From NCBI RefSeq assembly GCF_008373765.1, contig NZ_VUJW01000003.1:310001-374000 (forward strand): 64,000 bases of DNA, in the 5' to 3' direction. The position numbers and the translations under genes were made by a program. Below the pieces are notes generated by a model. That model was given only the letters and a program-made list of their open reading frames with translations, was not told where the DNA came from and did no database searches. This document shows positions 57,401 through 64,000 of the stretch, piece by piece. The stretch is from Nocardioides antri (GTDB lineage Bacteria > Actinomycetota > Actinomycetes > Propionibacteriales > Nocardioidaceae). How positions within the stretch are numbered: the first letter of the stretch is position 1; each line of letters starts with the position of its first letter.

Positions 57401-57743
57401 GCTCGGCACTCCCGTACCGGTGGCGTCGGCCCTGGGCGGAGTCGCTCGGTGCCTCCTCGAGCAGCAGCGCCCCGACGAGGCCGAGGCAGTCATCGACGAG
57501 GTGCACGAGATCGCCACCCGCCTCGACGACTCCCTGGTCCACGCCTGGGCACACGAGGCGCGCGCGCACCTTGCCGTGGCACGCGGCGATCACCCAGGGG
57601 CCTGGGCGGCGCTCGACGAGGCGGACCGGTTGCGGGCGGCGGCGTACGTCCAGCGTCTCGGCTTCGAGGCCAGGGAGGTGGCCCAGCTGCGCGACCGCAT
57701 CGCGGCGCGGGTGGTGAGCGCGCCTGCTGCGGGCCGTGACTAG
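54471..57743 (+). CDS. SARP/AfsR-like regulator with NTPase and TPR domains
   Basis: 1090 residues. An OmpR-type winged helix (LDFRLLGPFEVVAADGAVVS, LLLLNPGKVLPSSRIIHLLW) is followed by a bacterial transcriptional activation domain (VDVHRFSDLVAEAR, ALDAYHRLRQVLDDELGLEP). An NB-ARC-like NTPase comes next, with Walker A SLVGPGGAGKTSLGVEAARS and Walker B RMLLVVDNCEHLSEP, and then C-terminal TPRs (LGLRQFGLYEEAIETFQEAI). It is probably a pathway-type activator that switches with ATP. TACCTT (54460-54465) lies 5 nt before GTG 54471, a leaderless start. The AhpD-like gene is a candidate target. Confidence 0.93.
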   Translation: MSEKSSAPSPCALDFRLLGPFEVVAADGAVVSVGRAERSLLALLLLNPGKVLPSSRIIHLLWEEEQIPRDPANALQTRVSKVRRTLAQLPGDAPRLTTTPGGYRLDVPRAAVDVHRFSDLVAEARHRVVESPAEAEHALEQALGLWRGPAFSGLENAPWTEPEARRLDDLRVSAAEERLSLAIAAGRAREVIDPIRSLVDDQPTHEGLTALLMRALYLSGRQADALDAYHRLRQVLDDELGLEPSAHLRVLESQILRQDPALGEPQGAHSQLPVAASTPRQAPAPGRSDPGTSARVRAPRGTSLPHRLNSFVGRDADLAVVADLLDRFRLVSLVGPGGAGKTSLGVEAARSVQARFPDGIRLVQLAGVTDAAFLPQAFADGLGVPAEGAGESRGSLDSVLDYVEDKRMLLVVDNCEHLSEPAATVVEQVLQRSVDAKVLTTSREALAISGEVQFRVQPLDLPEKDDQPSRIRDFGATQLFLDRMAAVQPTLTPTEDDERTITAICRALDGMPLAIELAAARTTSLSLNEIATRLTDRFALLTQGPRTAEERQRTLKATVDWSFELLTATERSLLRRLSVFRGGWPLQGAEQVVSGDGIERDSVLDALHRLVQRSLVVPVPGDHTRFLLLETVQAYAAEKLREAGEHDTYARRHAEWVTDLAEESELRLRGREQREWLALMGRETDNIRAALQWALDAAGTEPDLALRLGGSLGWFFHLGRHVEGREVLRRVIEVSGGTAHARARALQAQSIVERPRACLVHPSPRCATAAAESLELFDGDAYRAALSRCLLAVEGVASMPTERALELLGEASAEFERRDDRWGHALVAFVRLTIEIKHGRPEGARHHGTVATELFRELDDGWGLSAALFHLGLGLRQFGLYEEAIETFQEAIDIAAPLGLHSTVQWALSAAGIAAVAQDQLPRASEFFRSAARVRSEVGDGAGDVHAALGRGLVARARGEFDDAFEHYRVAVHGYRRLGTPVPVASALGGVARCLLEQQRPDEAEAVIDEVHEIATRLDDSLVHAWAHEARAHLAVARGDHPGAWAALDEADRLRAAAYVQRLGFEAREVAQLRDRIAARVVSAPAAGRD

Positions 57744-57771
57744 CTGCGGCGCTCGCCGCACCCGCGTGCCG

Positions 57772-58143
57772 TCATTCCGCGTCACCTGCCGCGTCGGCGA
57801 ACCGCAGAAGCTCCGCGAACCAGTCCGGCTGCTCGAGCAGCCGGTGGAACTCGATCAGGTCGTCGACGCACAGCGGCCGGGCGGCCGGACGCTGCTCCGG
57901 CCTCGCCGGCGGCCAGGCCGCATGACCGACACCGTCCAGATGGCCACCGAGCGCCTCGAGCGCCGCGAACTCGCGCCGACCCACGGCCACGGCGGACCAG
58001 TCGCTGCAGGTCTCGCACGCCCACATCGCCCAGCCGGCCAGCGAGGCGTCGTCGACGAACTTGTCGGCGACGAGGACCATCTCGTCGGCCGGCAGGACGG
58101 CGGTGGTCTCGCACACGGGGCAGATGGCGGATACCTCGTTCAT
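57772..58143 (-). CDS. Small zinc-ribbon-like protein
   Basis: 123 residues. ICPVCETTAVLPADEMVLVA and WACETCSDWSAVAVGRREFA give two CxxC pairs, probably a zinc site, followed by a helical C-terminus (CVDDLIEFHRLLEQPDWFAE). ATG 58143 follows AAAGGGG. I do not recognise the family. It is tail to tail with the SARP gene across 28 bp and lies 76 bp downstream of the SRPBCC gene on the same strand. Confidence 0.7.
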   Translation of the reverse strand: MNEVSAICPVCETTAVLPADEMVLVADKFVDDASLAGWAMWACETCSDWSAVAVGRREFAALEALGGHLDGVGHAAWPPARPEQRPAARPLCVDDLIEFHRLLEQPDWFAELLRFADAAGDAE

Positions 58144-58219
58144 GGTGTTCCCCTTTCGATGGCTCACCGTGGCCCCAGCCGCTGTCGGGTGACTGTCCAG
58201 GACCTGTCCCCCGGACGGG

Positions 58220-58612
58220 TCAGGAAACCGCCGCAGCGTCCAGGTCCACCCGCGAGCTCGGGTGCTCGCCGGCGCGAACCGCGGCTTCGAGTCGCTCGGT
58301 CAGCTCGACGAGAAGTCGACGTACCCGGCGCCGGGCCAAGCCACCCGCTCCCGCCAGGGAAGGCTGGAAGGCACCGTCCACGAACACCTCGGTCGAGCCT
58401 GGCGCACCCGGGAACAGCTGGACGGAGACCACGTTCCTGCGAACAGGGGCGCCACTCAGCAGCCGGAACGACAGGTACGTCGGCGGCTGTCCTCCCAGCA
58501 CCTCGGTCACTCCCGCGGTCAGTCCTGTGTCGTACGCCGACATGTCCCTGAGCGCCTGCCACACCACCGGGACCGGCGCCGAGAGCTTGCTCCTGATGAA
58601 GATGCCGTCCAT
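58220..58612 (-). CDS. SRPBCC-like small protein
   Basis: 130 residues. KLSAPVPVVWQALRDMSAYD and GAPVRRNVVSVQLFPGAPGS with LAGAGGLARRRVRRLLVELT match the helix-grip fold of START/Bet v1-like proteins, which bind hydrophobic ligands. The long C-terminal helix is as expected. ATG 58612 is preferred over GTG 58618. A second SRPBCC gene lies at 59134 on the same strand. No enzymatic residues can be named. Confidence 0.65.
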   Translation of the reverse strand: MDGIFIRSKLSAPVPVVWQALRDMSAYDTGLTAGVTEVLGGQPPTYLSFRLLSGAPVRRNVVSVQLFPGAPGSTEVFVDGAFQPSLAGAGGLARRRVRRLLVELTERLEAAVRAGEHPSSRVDLDAAAVS

Positions 58613-58733
58613 GCGCACCACGTTGGGCCGTCGCCCTGTCCCGGGGCTGTCCGTCACCTGTTTCGCTCGCCTGCACGAAACCTGCACAAGTCGTCCACCC
58701 CTCCCGCCCCGCCGCGGGCATACCGTCGGGAGC

Positions 58734-59132
58734 ATGACCGCTGTGACCCACGAGAAGCCCCTGTTCGGCGACCGCGCTGCCTACCGGCTCGCCGCCGTGG
58801 CGGGCGTCGGCACCGCCCTGTTCCTCGTCTACCTGATCGCCGCCGTGGGCGTGATGGCCGAGTCCGGCTACCGCGGCGACCTCGCGTACGCCGGCGTGCT
58901 GGCCTCCGTCCTCGGCGGGATCCTCGTCTCCCGCCTGCGCGCCCCGGCCCTCGCGCAGACGATGCTCGCCGCCGCCGTCGCGGTGGTGGCCGTCGGCGTT
59001 CTCGCGCTCATCGGCGGGGTGCACGAACGACCGGCGACCTCGGTCGCCGAGCTGCTCGGCCTGCACGCGATGTTCGCCGCCGGCTTCGCCGCGTCGGGAG
59101 TGCTGTTCCTGCGGTCGGGCCGGACCGCCTGA
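58734..59132 (+). CDS. Four-helix membrane protein
   Basis: 132 residues with four predicted transmembrane helices: AAVAGVGTALFLVYLIAAVG, AYAGVLASVLGGILV, AQTMLAAAVAVVAVGVLALI and LLGLHAMFAAGFAASGVLFL. Short loops, a GDRAAYRLA N-terminal segment and no known domain. TACCGT (58721-58726) lies 7 nt before ATG 58734, so it is probably leaderless. It diverges from one SRPBCC gene and is convergent with the other (1 bp gap). Confidence 0.75.
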   Translation: MTAVTHEKPLFGDRAAYRLAAVAGVGTALFLVYLIAAVGVMAESGYRGDLAYAGVLASVLGGILVSRLRAPALAQTMLAAAVAVVAVGVLALIGGVHERPATSVAELLGLHAMFAAGFAASGVLFLRSGRTA

Positions 59133-59133
59133 C

Positions 59134-59574
59134 TCAGCGGCTCTCGATGTTGCGCACGAGCGCCTCGCTCGTCTGCCTGATGGCGACACCGATCAGCGGC
59201 TTCACCGCTGCGGCCATCGCCCTGCCGGCCGGGCCTCCCGGCAGGCTGTAGCTGATCCACGCGTCGACCCGGGTCCGGTCGCCGCCGAGGTCGGTGAAGG
59301 TCCACCGCTGGGTGTTCCTGATGCCCTTGATCGACGAGATCTCGATCAGCCGGTCCTGCTCCCACCCCGTGCACTGGATCCGGGAGGTGAGCGCGACCCC
59401 GATCTTCATGACGCCGTCGTACGTCGCCCCCACGCCGCTCGTGTGCTCGGTGACCGGCTCCATCGTGTGGAGGCCGTACATCCAGTCCTTCGTCGTGGAG
59501 TAGTCGTCGACGTACGCGAAGACCTCACTGACCGGCGCGGCGATCTCGACGCTGTGCTCGACGATGCTCGTCAC
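59134..59574 (-). CDS. SRPBCC family protein
   Basis: 146 residues. VEHSVEIAAPVSEVFAYVDD and DYSTTKDWMYGLHTMEPVTE, then RTRVDAWISYSLPGGPAGRA, form the usual polyketide-cyclase/START-like helix-grip fold. Ligand unknown. The start is GTG 59574 or nearby. The tRNA-like gene lies 33 bp upstream in the same direction. Confidence 0.85.
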   Translation of the reverse strand: MTSIVEHSVEIAAPVSEVFAYVDDYSTTKDWMYGLHTMEPVTEHTSGVGATYDGVMKIGVALTSRIQCTGWEQDRLIEISSIKGIRNTQRWTFTDLGGDRTRVDAWISYSLPGGPAGRAMAAAVKPLIGVAIRQTSEALVRNIESR

Positions 59575-59607
59575 TGGTGCCCCCTGGACTGCCGAACGGT
59601 GATCCCG

Positions 59608-59686
59608 CTCCCCGGGTAGGAGTCGAACCTACGTCGCTAGTCCTGATTCAAAGTCAGGCGGGCCCTGCCGGCAGACCAACCGGGGA
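59608..59686 (-). tRNA. tRNA-Gln-like gene (anticodon TTG), unusual structure
   Basis: On the minus strand the acceptor arm TCCCCGG/CCGGGGA is perfect. The D stem is GGTC/GGCC, the anticodon arm is CCTGA-CTTTGAA-TCAGG with anticodon TTG (Gln), and the T arm is GTAGG-TTCGACT-CCTAC. Two features are odd: 9 nt between the anticodon and T stems (ACTAGCGAC; 4-5 is usual) and 2 nt between the D and anticodon stems. CCA is not encoded. The length is 79 nt. Confidence 0.75.
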
Positions 59687-59765
59687 ATGCGCTCCAAGGT
59701 TAGAGGCGACATACCTGACCGGGGAATCCGCCTCGAGTTCCCGGCGGGTTGCTCATACTCCTCGG

Positions 59766-60425
59766 GTGGGACTCTTCGACAAGGTCAGAGCTGCGGCGGA
59801 GAAGGCGTTCGCCGATCCTCTCCCTCCTGCCGAGGACGCGCGGCTGCCGTGGGACGACAGCCAGCCCATGGGGGTGCTGGTCGAGTCCGAGTGGCTCAAC
59901 CAGGCGACCGGCGACAACCAGGCCCCCGGGCACGATCTGATCGACCGCGCCCGCGGCATTCCCTACCGGTTCGTGCTGGAGGTGTACCGGCCCGGCATCG
60001 CGCCGTACCGCCTGGAGCGGCGGGAGCGGATTCCCGCCAAGGTCGAAGGTTCCTACTTCGGCTCCGAGCACCGAGTCCAGAAGGGCGCGCAGGTGCCGTT
60101 GACCGTCACCGGCCCCGAGCCCGAGGACGTCGCGATCGACTGGGAGGCCTACCTCGCCCTGCCCGGACGGATGCGACAGACGAAGCGGCTCGAGATCGAG
60201 AACCAGTGGGACGCGATCGGCGCCCGGTTCGAGCAGACGACCAAGCCCGCGACCGTCGCGAAGATCCGGGGCAACAGCCAGATGGCGGTGATGTCGTGGG
60301 CGCAGGCCGTTCGCGCCGGCCAGCTGTCCCGCGCCGACTTCGAGCGGAACGCCGAGCAGCTGCTGCGGATGGGCCACCTACTCGCAGTCGACTACGAGCG
60401 GGCAGTCCTCGTCATCGAGGAGTAG
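59766..60425 (+). CDS. Conserved hypothetical protein
   Basis: 219 residues from GTG 59766. CATACT (59754-59759) lies 6 nt upstream, a leaderless start. The N-terminus LFDKVRAAAEKAFADPLPPA is helical. The middle is beta-rich with YRFVLEVYRPGIAPYRLERR and VPLTVTGPEPEDVAIDWEAY, and the C-terminus is helical (SWAQAVRAGQLSRADFERNA). The protein looks soluble, with no signal. I do not recognise the family. It ends 9 bp before the convergent acyl-CoA dehydrogenase. Confidence 0.7.
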   Translation: MGLFDKVRAAAEKAFADPLPPAEDARLPWDDSQPMGVLVESEWLNQATGDNQAPGHDLIDRARGIPYRFVLEVYRPGIAPYRLERRERIPAKVEGSYFGSEHRVQKGAQVPLTVTGPEPEDVAIDWEAYLALPGRMRQTKRLEIENQWDAIGARFEQTTKPATVAKIRGNSQMAVMSWAQAVRAGQLSRADFERNAEQLLRMGHLLAVDYERAVLVIEE

Positions 60426-60434
60426 TGCGCGGCG

Positions 60435-61583
60435 TCAGCGCAGCAGGTCGCGGGCGATGACCATCCGCTGGATCTGGTTGGTGCCTTCGAAGATCTGGGT
60501 GACCTTGGCGTCGCGGAACAGCCGCTCGACGGGGTACTCCCGCGTGTAGCCGTTGCCGCCGAGCACCTGGACGGCGTCGGTGGTCACTTTCATCGCGGCG
60601 TCGGTGGCGGTGACCTTCGCGACCGACGCCTGCCGCGAGAAGGGCCGGCCGGCGTCCTTGAGCCGCGCGGCGTGGAGGTACGACGCCCGCGACCGCTCCA
60701 CCTCCGCCGCCATGTCGGCGAGCATGAACTGCAGGCCCTGGTTGTCGCTGATCGGGCTCCCGAGCTGGGTCCGCTCCTTGGAGTACTCCACGGCACACTC
60801 CAGCGCTGCCTGGGCGATGCCGGTCGCGACGGCCGCGATGCCGAGCCGGCCCGCGTCGAGGGCGGACAGCGCGACGTGCATCCCGCGGCCCTCCTCGCCG
60901 ATCAGCTGCTCGGCCGGGACCCGGGCGTGGTCGAAGAGCACCTGCGTGGTGACGTCGCTCGCCAGGCCCATCTTCTTCTCCGGCGCACCGAAGCCCATCC
61001 CGGCCGTTCCGTCCGGCACCACGAAGGCGCTCAGACCGTGCTTCGGGTCGGGCGCCGTCCGGGCGAAGAGGATGTAGTAGTCGGCGCACGACCCGTTGGA
61101 GATCCACTGCTTCGTGCCGGTCACGACGTACTCGTCGCCGTCGCGGACCGCTGACGTGCGGATGGCGCTCACGTCGGAGCCGGCCTGCGGCTCGGACAGG
61201 CAGTAGGCGCCGAGCCAGTCCCCGCTGAGCATCCGCGGCAGCCACTCCTGCTTGAGCGCGTCGGAGCCGTTGGCCTCGACGACCGTCGCCGTCAGGCTGT
61301 GGACGCTGGTGCCGACGCCGACGCTCGGCCAGGCCCTGCCGATCTCCTCGACGACCTGGAGGTAGACCTCGTACGGCTGGCCACCGCCGCCGTACTCCAC
61401 GGGGAACGGGAGGCTGAGCAGCCCGGCGTCGCCGAGCACGCGGTACGCCGCCGCCGGGAACTCCGCGGCCTCCTCGGCCGCCTGCACCTGCGGCGCGAGC
61501 TCCTTGGCGGCGATCTCCCGGGTCAGCTCCAGCAGCTCGCGCGCCTCGTCGCTGGGCAGCAGCCGCTCCACACTCGTTCCCAC
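60435..61583 (-). CDS. Acyl-CoA dehydrogenase
   Basis: 382 residues, standard length. [17 protein letters not shown] and [19 protein letters not shown] bind FAD, and the C-terminal [20 protein letters not shown] is the conserved end of the family; the FEG/FEA-type residue near here is the catalytic Glu in short-chain members. Substrate likely a short- or branched-chain acyl-CoA in fatty-acid or amino-acid breakdown. TAGGGT 6 nt before GTG 61583 suggests a leaderless mRNA. It lies 16 bp after the metallophosphoesterase on the same strand. Confidence 0.95.
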   Translation of the reverse strand: MGTSVERLLPSDEARELLELTREIAAKELAPQVQAAEEAAEFPAAAYRVLGDAGLLSLPFPVEYGGGGQPYEVYLQVVEEIGRAWPSVGVGTSVHSLTATVVEANGSDALKQEWLPRMLSGDWLGAYCLSEPQAGSDVSAIRTSAVRDGDEYVVTGTKQWISNGSCADYYILFARTAPDPKHGLSAFVVPDGTAGMGFGAPEKKMGLASDVTTQVLFDHARVPAEQLIGEEGRGMHVALSALDAGRLGIAAVATGIAQAALECAVEYSKERTQLGSPISDNQGLQFMLADMAAEVERSRASYLHAARLKDAGRPFSRQASVAKVTATDAAMKVTTDAVQVLGGNGYTREYPVERLFRDAKVTQIFEGTNQIQRMVIARDLLR

Positions 61584-61599
61584 GGGTCCACCCTAGGAC

Positions 61600-63093
61600 T
61601 CAGTACCGCAGCTCTTCGTAGGGGTCGACCTCGAAGCGGCCGGTGGTCTCGAGGGTGACCGACTGGATGCCGGCGACCTGCCCGTCGCGGTAGGTGATGA
61701 GGGCGAGACCTGCGGCCCGGCGGAGCTTGGTCCCGATCGCGATGGCGTACGCCGCCCCGCCCGCCGTGCCGACGGTGTAGGTGTAGCCGAGGTCGCCGTT
61801 GTCACCGGCGACCGGTCGCGGACCGGCCTGGACGTGGGTGTGGCCGCCGACGACCAGGTCGACGCAGCCGCGCGCGAGCGCGTCGTCGCCGAGGTTGGCA
61901 TCGTGCACGAGGAGCGTGTCGACGCGCTCACCGTCCTCGTCGGCCTGGCATGCGGTGTCGGCGATGCGCGACCGGACCTCGTCGAAGCTCAGCCCGGACT
62001 CGTCGCGCCAGTTGCCGAGGCCGCTCGAGCGCGGGTCGTCGGCGCCGAGGATCCGGGTGCCGCCCGGCCCGTCGACCACCTCGTCCTCGAAGTAGGTCCA
62101 GCCGAGGTCGCTGAGGTAGGACCGCACGAAGGACCCGTGGTCGTGGTTGCCGGCGACCGCCCACCGGTCGTAGTCGCCGAAGGCCTCGTTGAGCGAGTCG
62201 AGCGAGAAGGCCTCCCACTCCTCGCCGGTCGAGGTGTCGTCGCCCGCGTCGAACACGGCCTCGGCGCCGCCCCGCTCGGCGATCGCCAGGGCGACCTGGT
62301 CCATGCCGACGTTGTCGTGCCGGTCCGACAGGAGGAGGACGACCGTCTCCCCCTCCCGCGGCTGTCGGAGCGGAAGCTCGGCAGCGGCCTCGGCGGCGTC
62401 CGCGTAGAACTCCCGGCCCTGGCCGTAGGAGTCGATCGCGCTCGCCACCAGCCGCTGGACCCCGCCCCCCGCGGGGCCGAGCACCTCGACGTCGTCGAGC
62501 TCCTCGGGCAGGTCGACCTCCGGACCGACGAAGTCCGCGAGCGGCGTCCAGCGCTCGGGCTGCCTCCTCTGGTCGCCGCGCCACGGCGTGGTCAGCCCGA
62601 TCACGACCATCGCGACGACGAGCAGGAACGCCACGCCGCGCCGGGTCGGCAGGTGGTCGACGATCTCGCGCCGGCGGGCCTCGCCGAGCAGCCGCCACAC
62701 CAGGAGCGGCACGAGGCCCAGCGCCAGCCCCCGCGCGACGGAGTCGATGAGCATCTCCCGCACGGCGTCGCCGACCTTGTCGACCTGCGCGTCGGGGTTG
62801 CTGCCGATCGCGGCGTAGCGCGCCGTGAGGTCCTCCAGCGACCGCACGTCGGTCTTGCCGAGCTCGATCTGCACCCCGAACGGCGAGCCCGAGTCGGTCC
62901 GCACGTCCGGCAGGACCGGGCCGGTCCGGACCACGACCTCGCCGCTGAAGTCGGCCGTGACCCGTGCCTCGTGGCTCGCCACGTCGACGGTGCGCTCGCT
63001 GGTGAGGAAGAAGCCGGCCGCGGCGAGCGAGGACAGGACCAGCCACACGACGACGTACGCCGCCGCCGGAAGCCAGGCGCGAAGCCGGGTCAT
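61600..63093 (-). CDS. Membrane-anchored metallophosphoesterase
   Basis: 497 residues. An N-terminal helix (AAAYVVVWLVLSSLAAAGFF) and two more (SVARGLALGLVPLLVWRLLG; GVAFLLVVAMVVIGLTTPW) bracket an extracytoplasmic segment. The phosphoesterase domain has the calcineurin-like motifs LLLSDRHDNVG (DxH), VFDAGDDTSTG (GD), WAVAGNHDHGSF (GNHD), LLVHDANLG and VVGGHTHVQAG. The substrate is unknown. TAGGCA 6 nt before ATG 63093 gives a leaderless start. It follows rlmB on the same strand, 22 bp downstream. Confidence 0.92.
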   Translation of the reverse strand: MTRLRAWLPAAAYVVVWLVLSSLAAAGFFLTSERTVDVASHEARVTADFSGEVVVRTGPVLPDVRTDSGSPFGVQIELGKTDVRSLEDLTARYAAIGSNPDAQVDKVGDAVREMLIDSVARGLALGLVPLLVWRLLGEARRREIVDHLPTRRGVAFLLVVAMVVIGLTTPWRGDQRRQPERWTPLADFVGPEVDLPEELDDVEVLGPAGGGVQRLVASAIDSYGQGREFYADAAEAAAELPLRQPREGETVVLLLSDRHDNVGMDQVALAIAERGGAEAVFDAGDDTSTGEEWEAFSLDSLNEAFGDYDRWAVAGNHDHGSFVRSYLSDLGWTYFEDEVVDGPGGTRILGADDPRSSGLGNWRDESGLSFDEVRSRIADTACQADEDGERVDTLLVHDANLGDDALARGCVDLVVGGHTHVQAGPRPVAGDNGDLGYTYTVGTAGGAAYAIAIGTKLRRAAGLALITYRDGQVAGIQSVTLETTGRFEVDPYEELRY

Positions 63094-63115
63094 GCTGTCT
63101 GCCTACCGCCTCGGA

Positions 63116-64000
63116 CTACAGCCGCGTGCGGGACTCGGCGATCGCGTAGAGGGCAACCGACGCGGCGACTCCGGCGTTGAGCGACTCCAGGACACCCGCC
63201 ATCGGGATCGAGACCAGGCGGTCGCAGGTCTCGGCGACGAGGCGGTGCAGGCCGTCGCCCTCCGAGCCGATCACCACGACGAGCGGGCCGCCCGCGAGGT
63301 CGGCGTCGGCGACGAGCTCCGGCAGCGTGAGGTCGCCGTCGGCGGCCAGGCCGACGACGAAGCAGCCGGCTTCCTGGTAGGCCTTGAGCTGGCGGGTCAT
63401 GTTGACCGTCTGCGCGACCGGGATCCGGGCCGCGGCGCCGGCCGACGTCTTCCACGCCGACGCGGTCATCGAGGCCGCCCGCCGCTCCGGGATCACGACG
63501 CCGTGGGCGCCGAAGCCGGCCGCACTGCGGACGATCGCGCCCAGGTTGCGCGGGTCGGTGATCGCGTCGAGCGCTACGATCAGCGGCTTCTCCCCCGACT
63601 CCGCTGCGGCGTCGAGGAGGTCGTCCGGGTGGGCGTATTCGTAGGCCGGGATCTTCGCCGCCAGGCCCTGGTGGACCGCACCGTCGGTCAGCCGGTCGAG
63701 CTCGCCCTTGCTGACCTCGAGCAGGCCGACACCGTGCTCGGCCGCGAGCCGGAACACCTCGCGCAGCCGGCCGTCGCGCTCGGCCCCCTCGGCCACGTAG
63801 ACCGAGGTCACCGGGACCCGCTCGCGCAGCGCCTCGACGACGGAGTTGCGGCCGGCGATCCACTCCGCGTCGGAGGTACCCCGACGAGAACCGCGGCCGC
63901 CACGTGAGCCTCCGGGCTTGCGGGCGGCGGACTCCTTGGCCTGCTTGGCCTTGTGCGCCTTGTGGTAGGGCCGGTCCTCCGCGCGCGGGGTCGGGCCCTT
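63116..64000 (-). CDS. rlmB: 23S rRNA (guanosine-2'-O-)-methyltransferase RlmB, N-terminus beyond the right edge
   Basis: 294 codons are visible, cut by the window. A basic, lysine-rich N-terminal tract (HKAHKAKQAKESAARKPGGS) leads into the substrate-binding domain (EWIAGRNSVVEALRERVPVT). The SPOUT methyltransferase domain then follows, with IVALDAITDPRNLGAIVRSA (motif 1), VVVIGSEGDGLHRLVAETCD and RLVSIPMAGVLESLNAGVAA (motifs 2 and 3). It methylates the ribose of a guanosine in 23S rRNA domain V. The GTG at 63811 is internal, not the start. The true start lies outside. Confidence 0.95.
   Translation of the reverse strand, partial: KGPTPRAEDRPYHKAHKAKQAKESAARKPGGSRGGRGSRRGTSDAEWIAGRNSVVEALRERVPVTSVYVAEGAERDGRLREVFRLAAEHGVGLLEVSKGELDRLTDGAVHQGLAAKIPAYEYAHPDDLLDAAAESGEKPLIVALDAITDPRNLGAIVRSAAGFGAHGVVIPERRAASMTASAWKTSAGAAARIPVAQTVNMTRQLKAYQEAGCFVVGLAADGDLTLPELVADADLAGGPLVVVIGSEGDGLHRLVAETCDRLVSIPMAGVLESLNAGVAASVALYAIAESRTRL

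Overview
The window reads as chromosomal DNA of a very GC-rich actinobacterium, most likely Nocardioides or a close relative (Nocardioidaceae). This is an inference from family content: DUF2530, DUF3027, DUF4031 and LppU/SCO3897-like proteins, a bacterial XPB helicase paired with a helicase-associated protein, a PIN-PhoH ATPase, GTG-rich start codons, and a -10 hexamer of the form TANNNT only 5-8 nt before many start codons, as expected of leaderless mRNAs. I see no prophage, insertion sequence, CRISPR array or rRNA. One tRNA-like gene is present.

Layout. 1-13 kb: the end of an acyl-CoA dehydrogenase, a flavoprotein, both a class I and a class II fumarase, several small conserved proteins, the eroded remains of an ECF sigma factor and its neighbour (6.6-7.05 kb), a lytic transglycosylase, a frameshifted AbiEi/DUF559-like gene, and phoH behind a hairpin-rich leader. 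13-19.6 kb: a TPR protein, trmB, then the str operon rpsL-rpsG-fusA-tuf on the minus strand with a recognisable promoter and terminator. 19.6-26.2 kb: a purine permease, an MFS pump whose start codon appears to be ACG, its MarR regulator, and further small conserved genes. 26.2-36.7 kb: cold-shock protein, secreted subtilase, FHA/PP2C signalling pair, helicase-associated protein with XPB, chorismate mutase. 36.7-43.4 kb: HD and DUF4031 proteins, a two-gene unit resembling type VII secretion (WXG) substrates, a GntR regulator, an AlkB-like dioxygenase under a perfect LexA-type box, a CysQ-like phosphatase, pth and rplY. 43.6-49.3 kb: a block (NTPase, GGDEF enzyme, three-gene ABC exporter with one frameshifted permease) lying between rplY-pth and prs-glmU, genes that are neighbours in many actinobacteria. 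49.4-64 kb: prs, LppU-like protein, glmU, a possible redox group (metal-binding protein, WrbA, AhpD-like protein, large SARP/AfsR-type regulator), two SRPBCC proteins, a tRNA-Gln-like gene, a second acyl-CoA dehydrogenase, a membrane metallophosphoesterase and rlmB, which runs off the right edge.

How the genes fit together. Translation is the main core theme (str operon, trmB, pth, rplY, tRNA, rlmB), with central carbon and envelope precursor supply (fumarases, prs, glmU) and DNA damage repair (SOS-linked AlkB, XPB). Regulators usually sit next to plausible targets: MarR with the MFS pump, and SARP divergent from the AhpD-like protein.

The points most worth checking are the LexA box over the alkB-like promoter, three single-base lesions (two frameshifts and one ACG start), short repeats inserted in frame in two enzymes, the decayed sigma locus, the WXG-like pair, the NTPase with a palindromic promoter, and the odd tRNA-Gln. 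Coordinates come from reading the sequence. No database search was run, so family names are pattern recognition.
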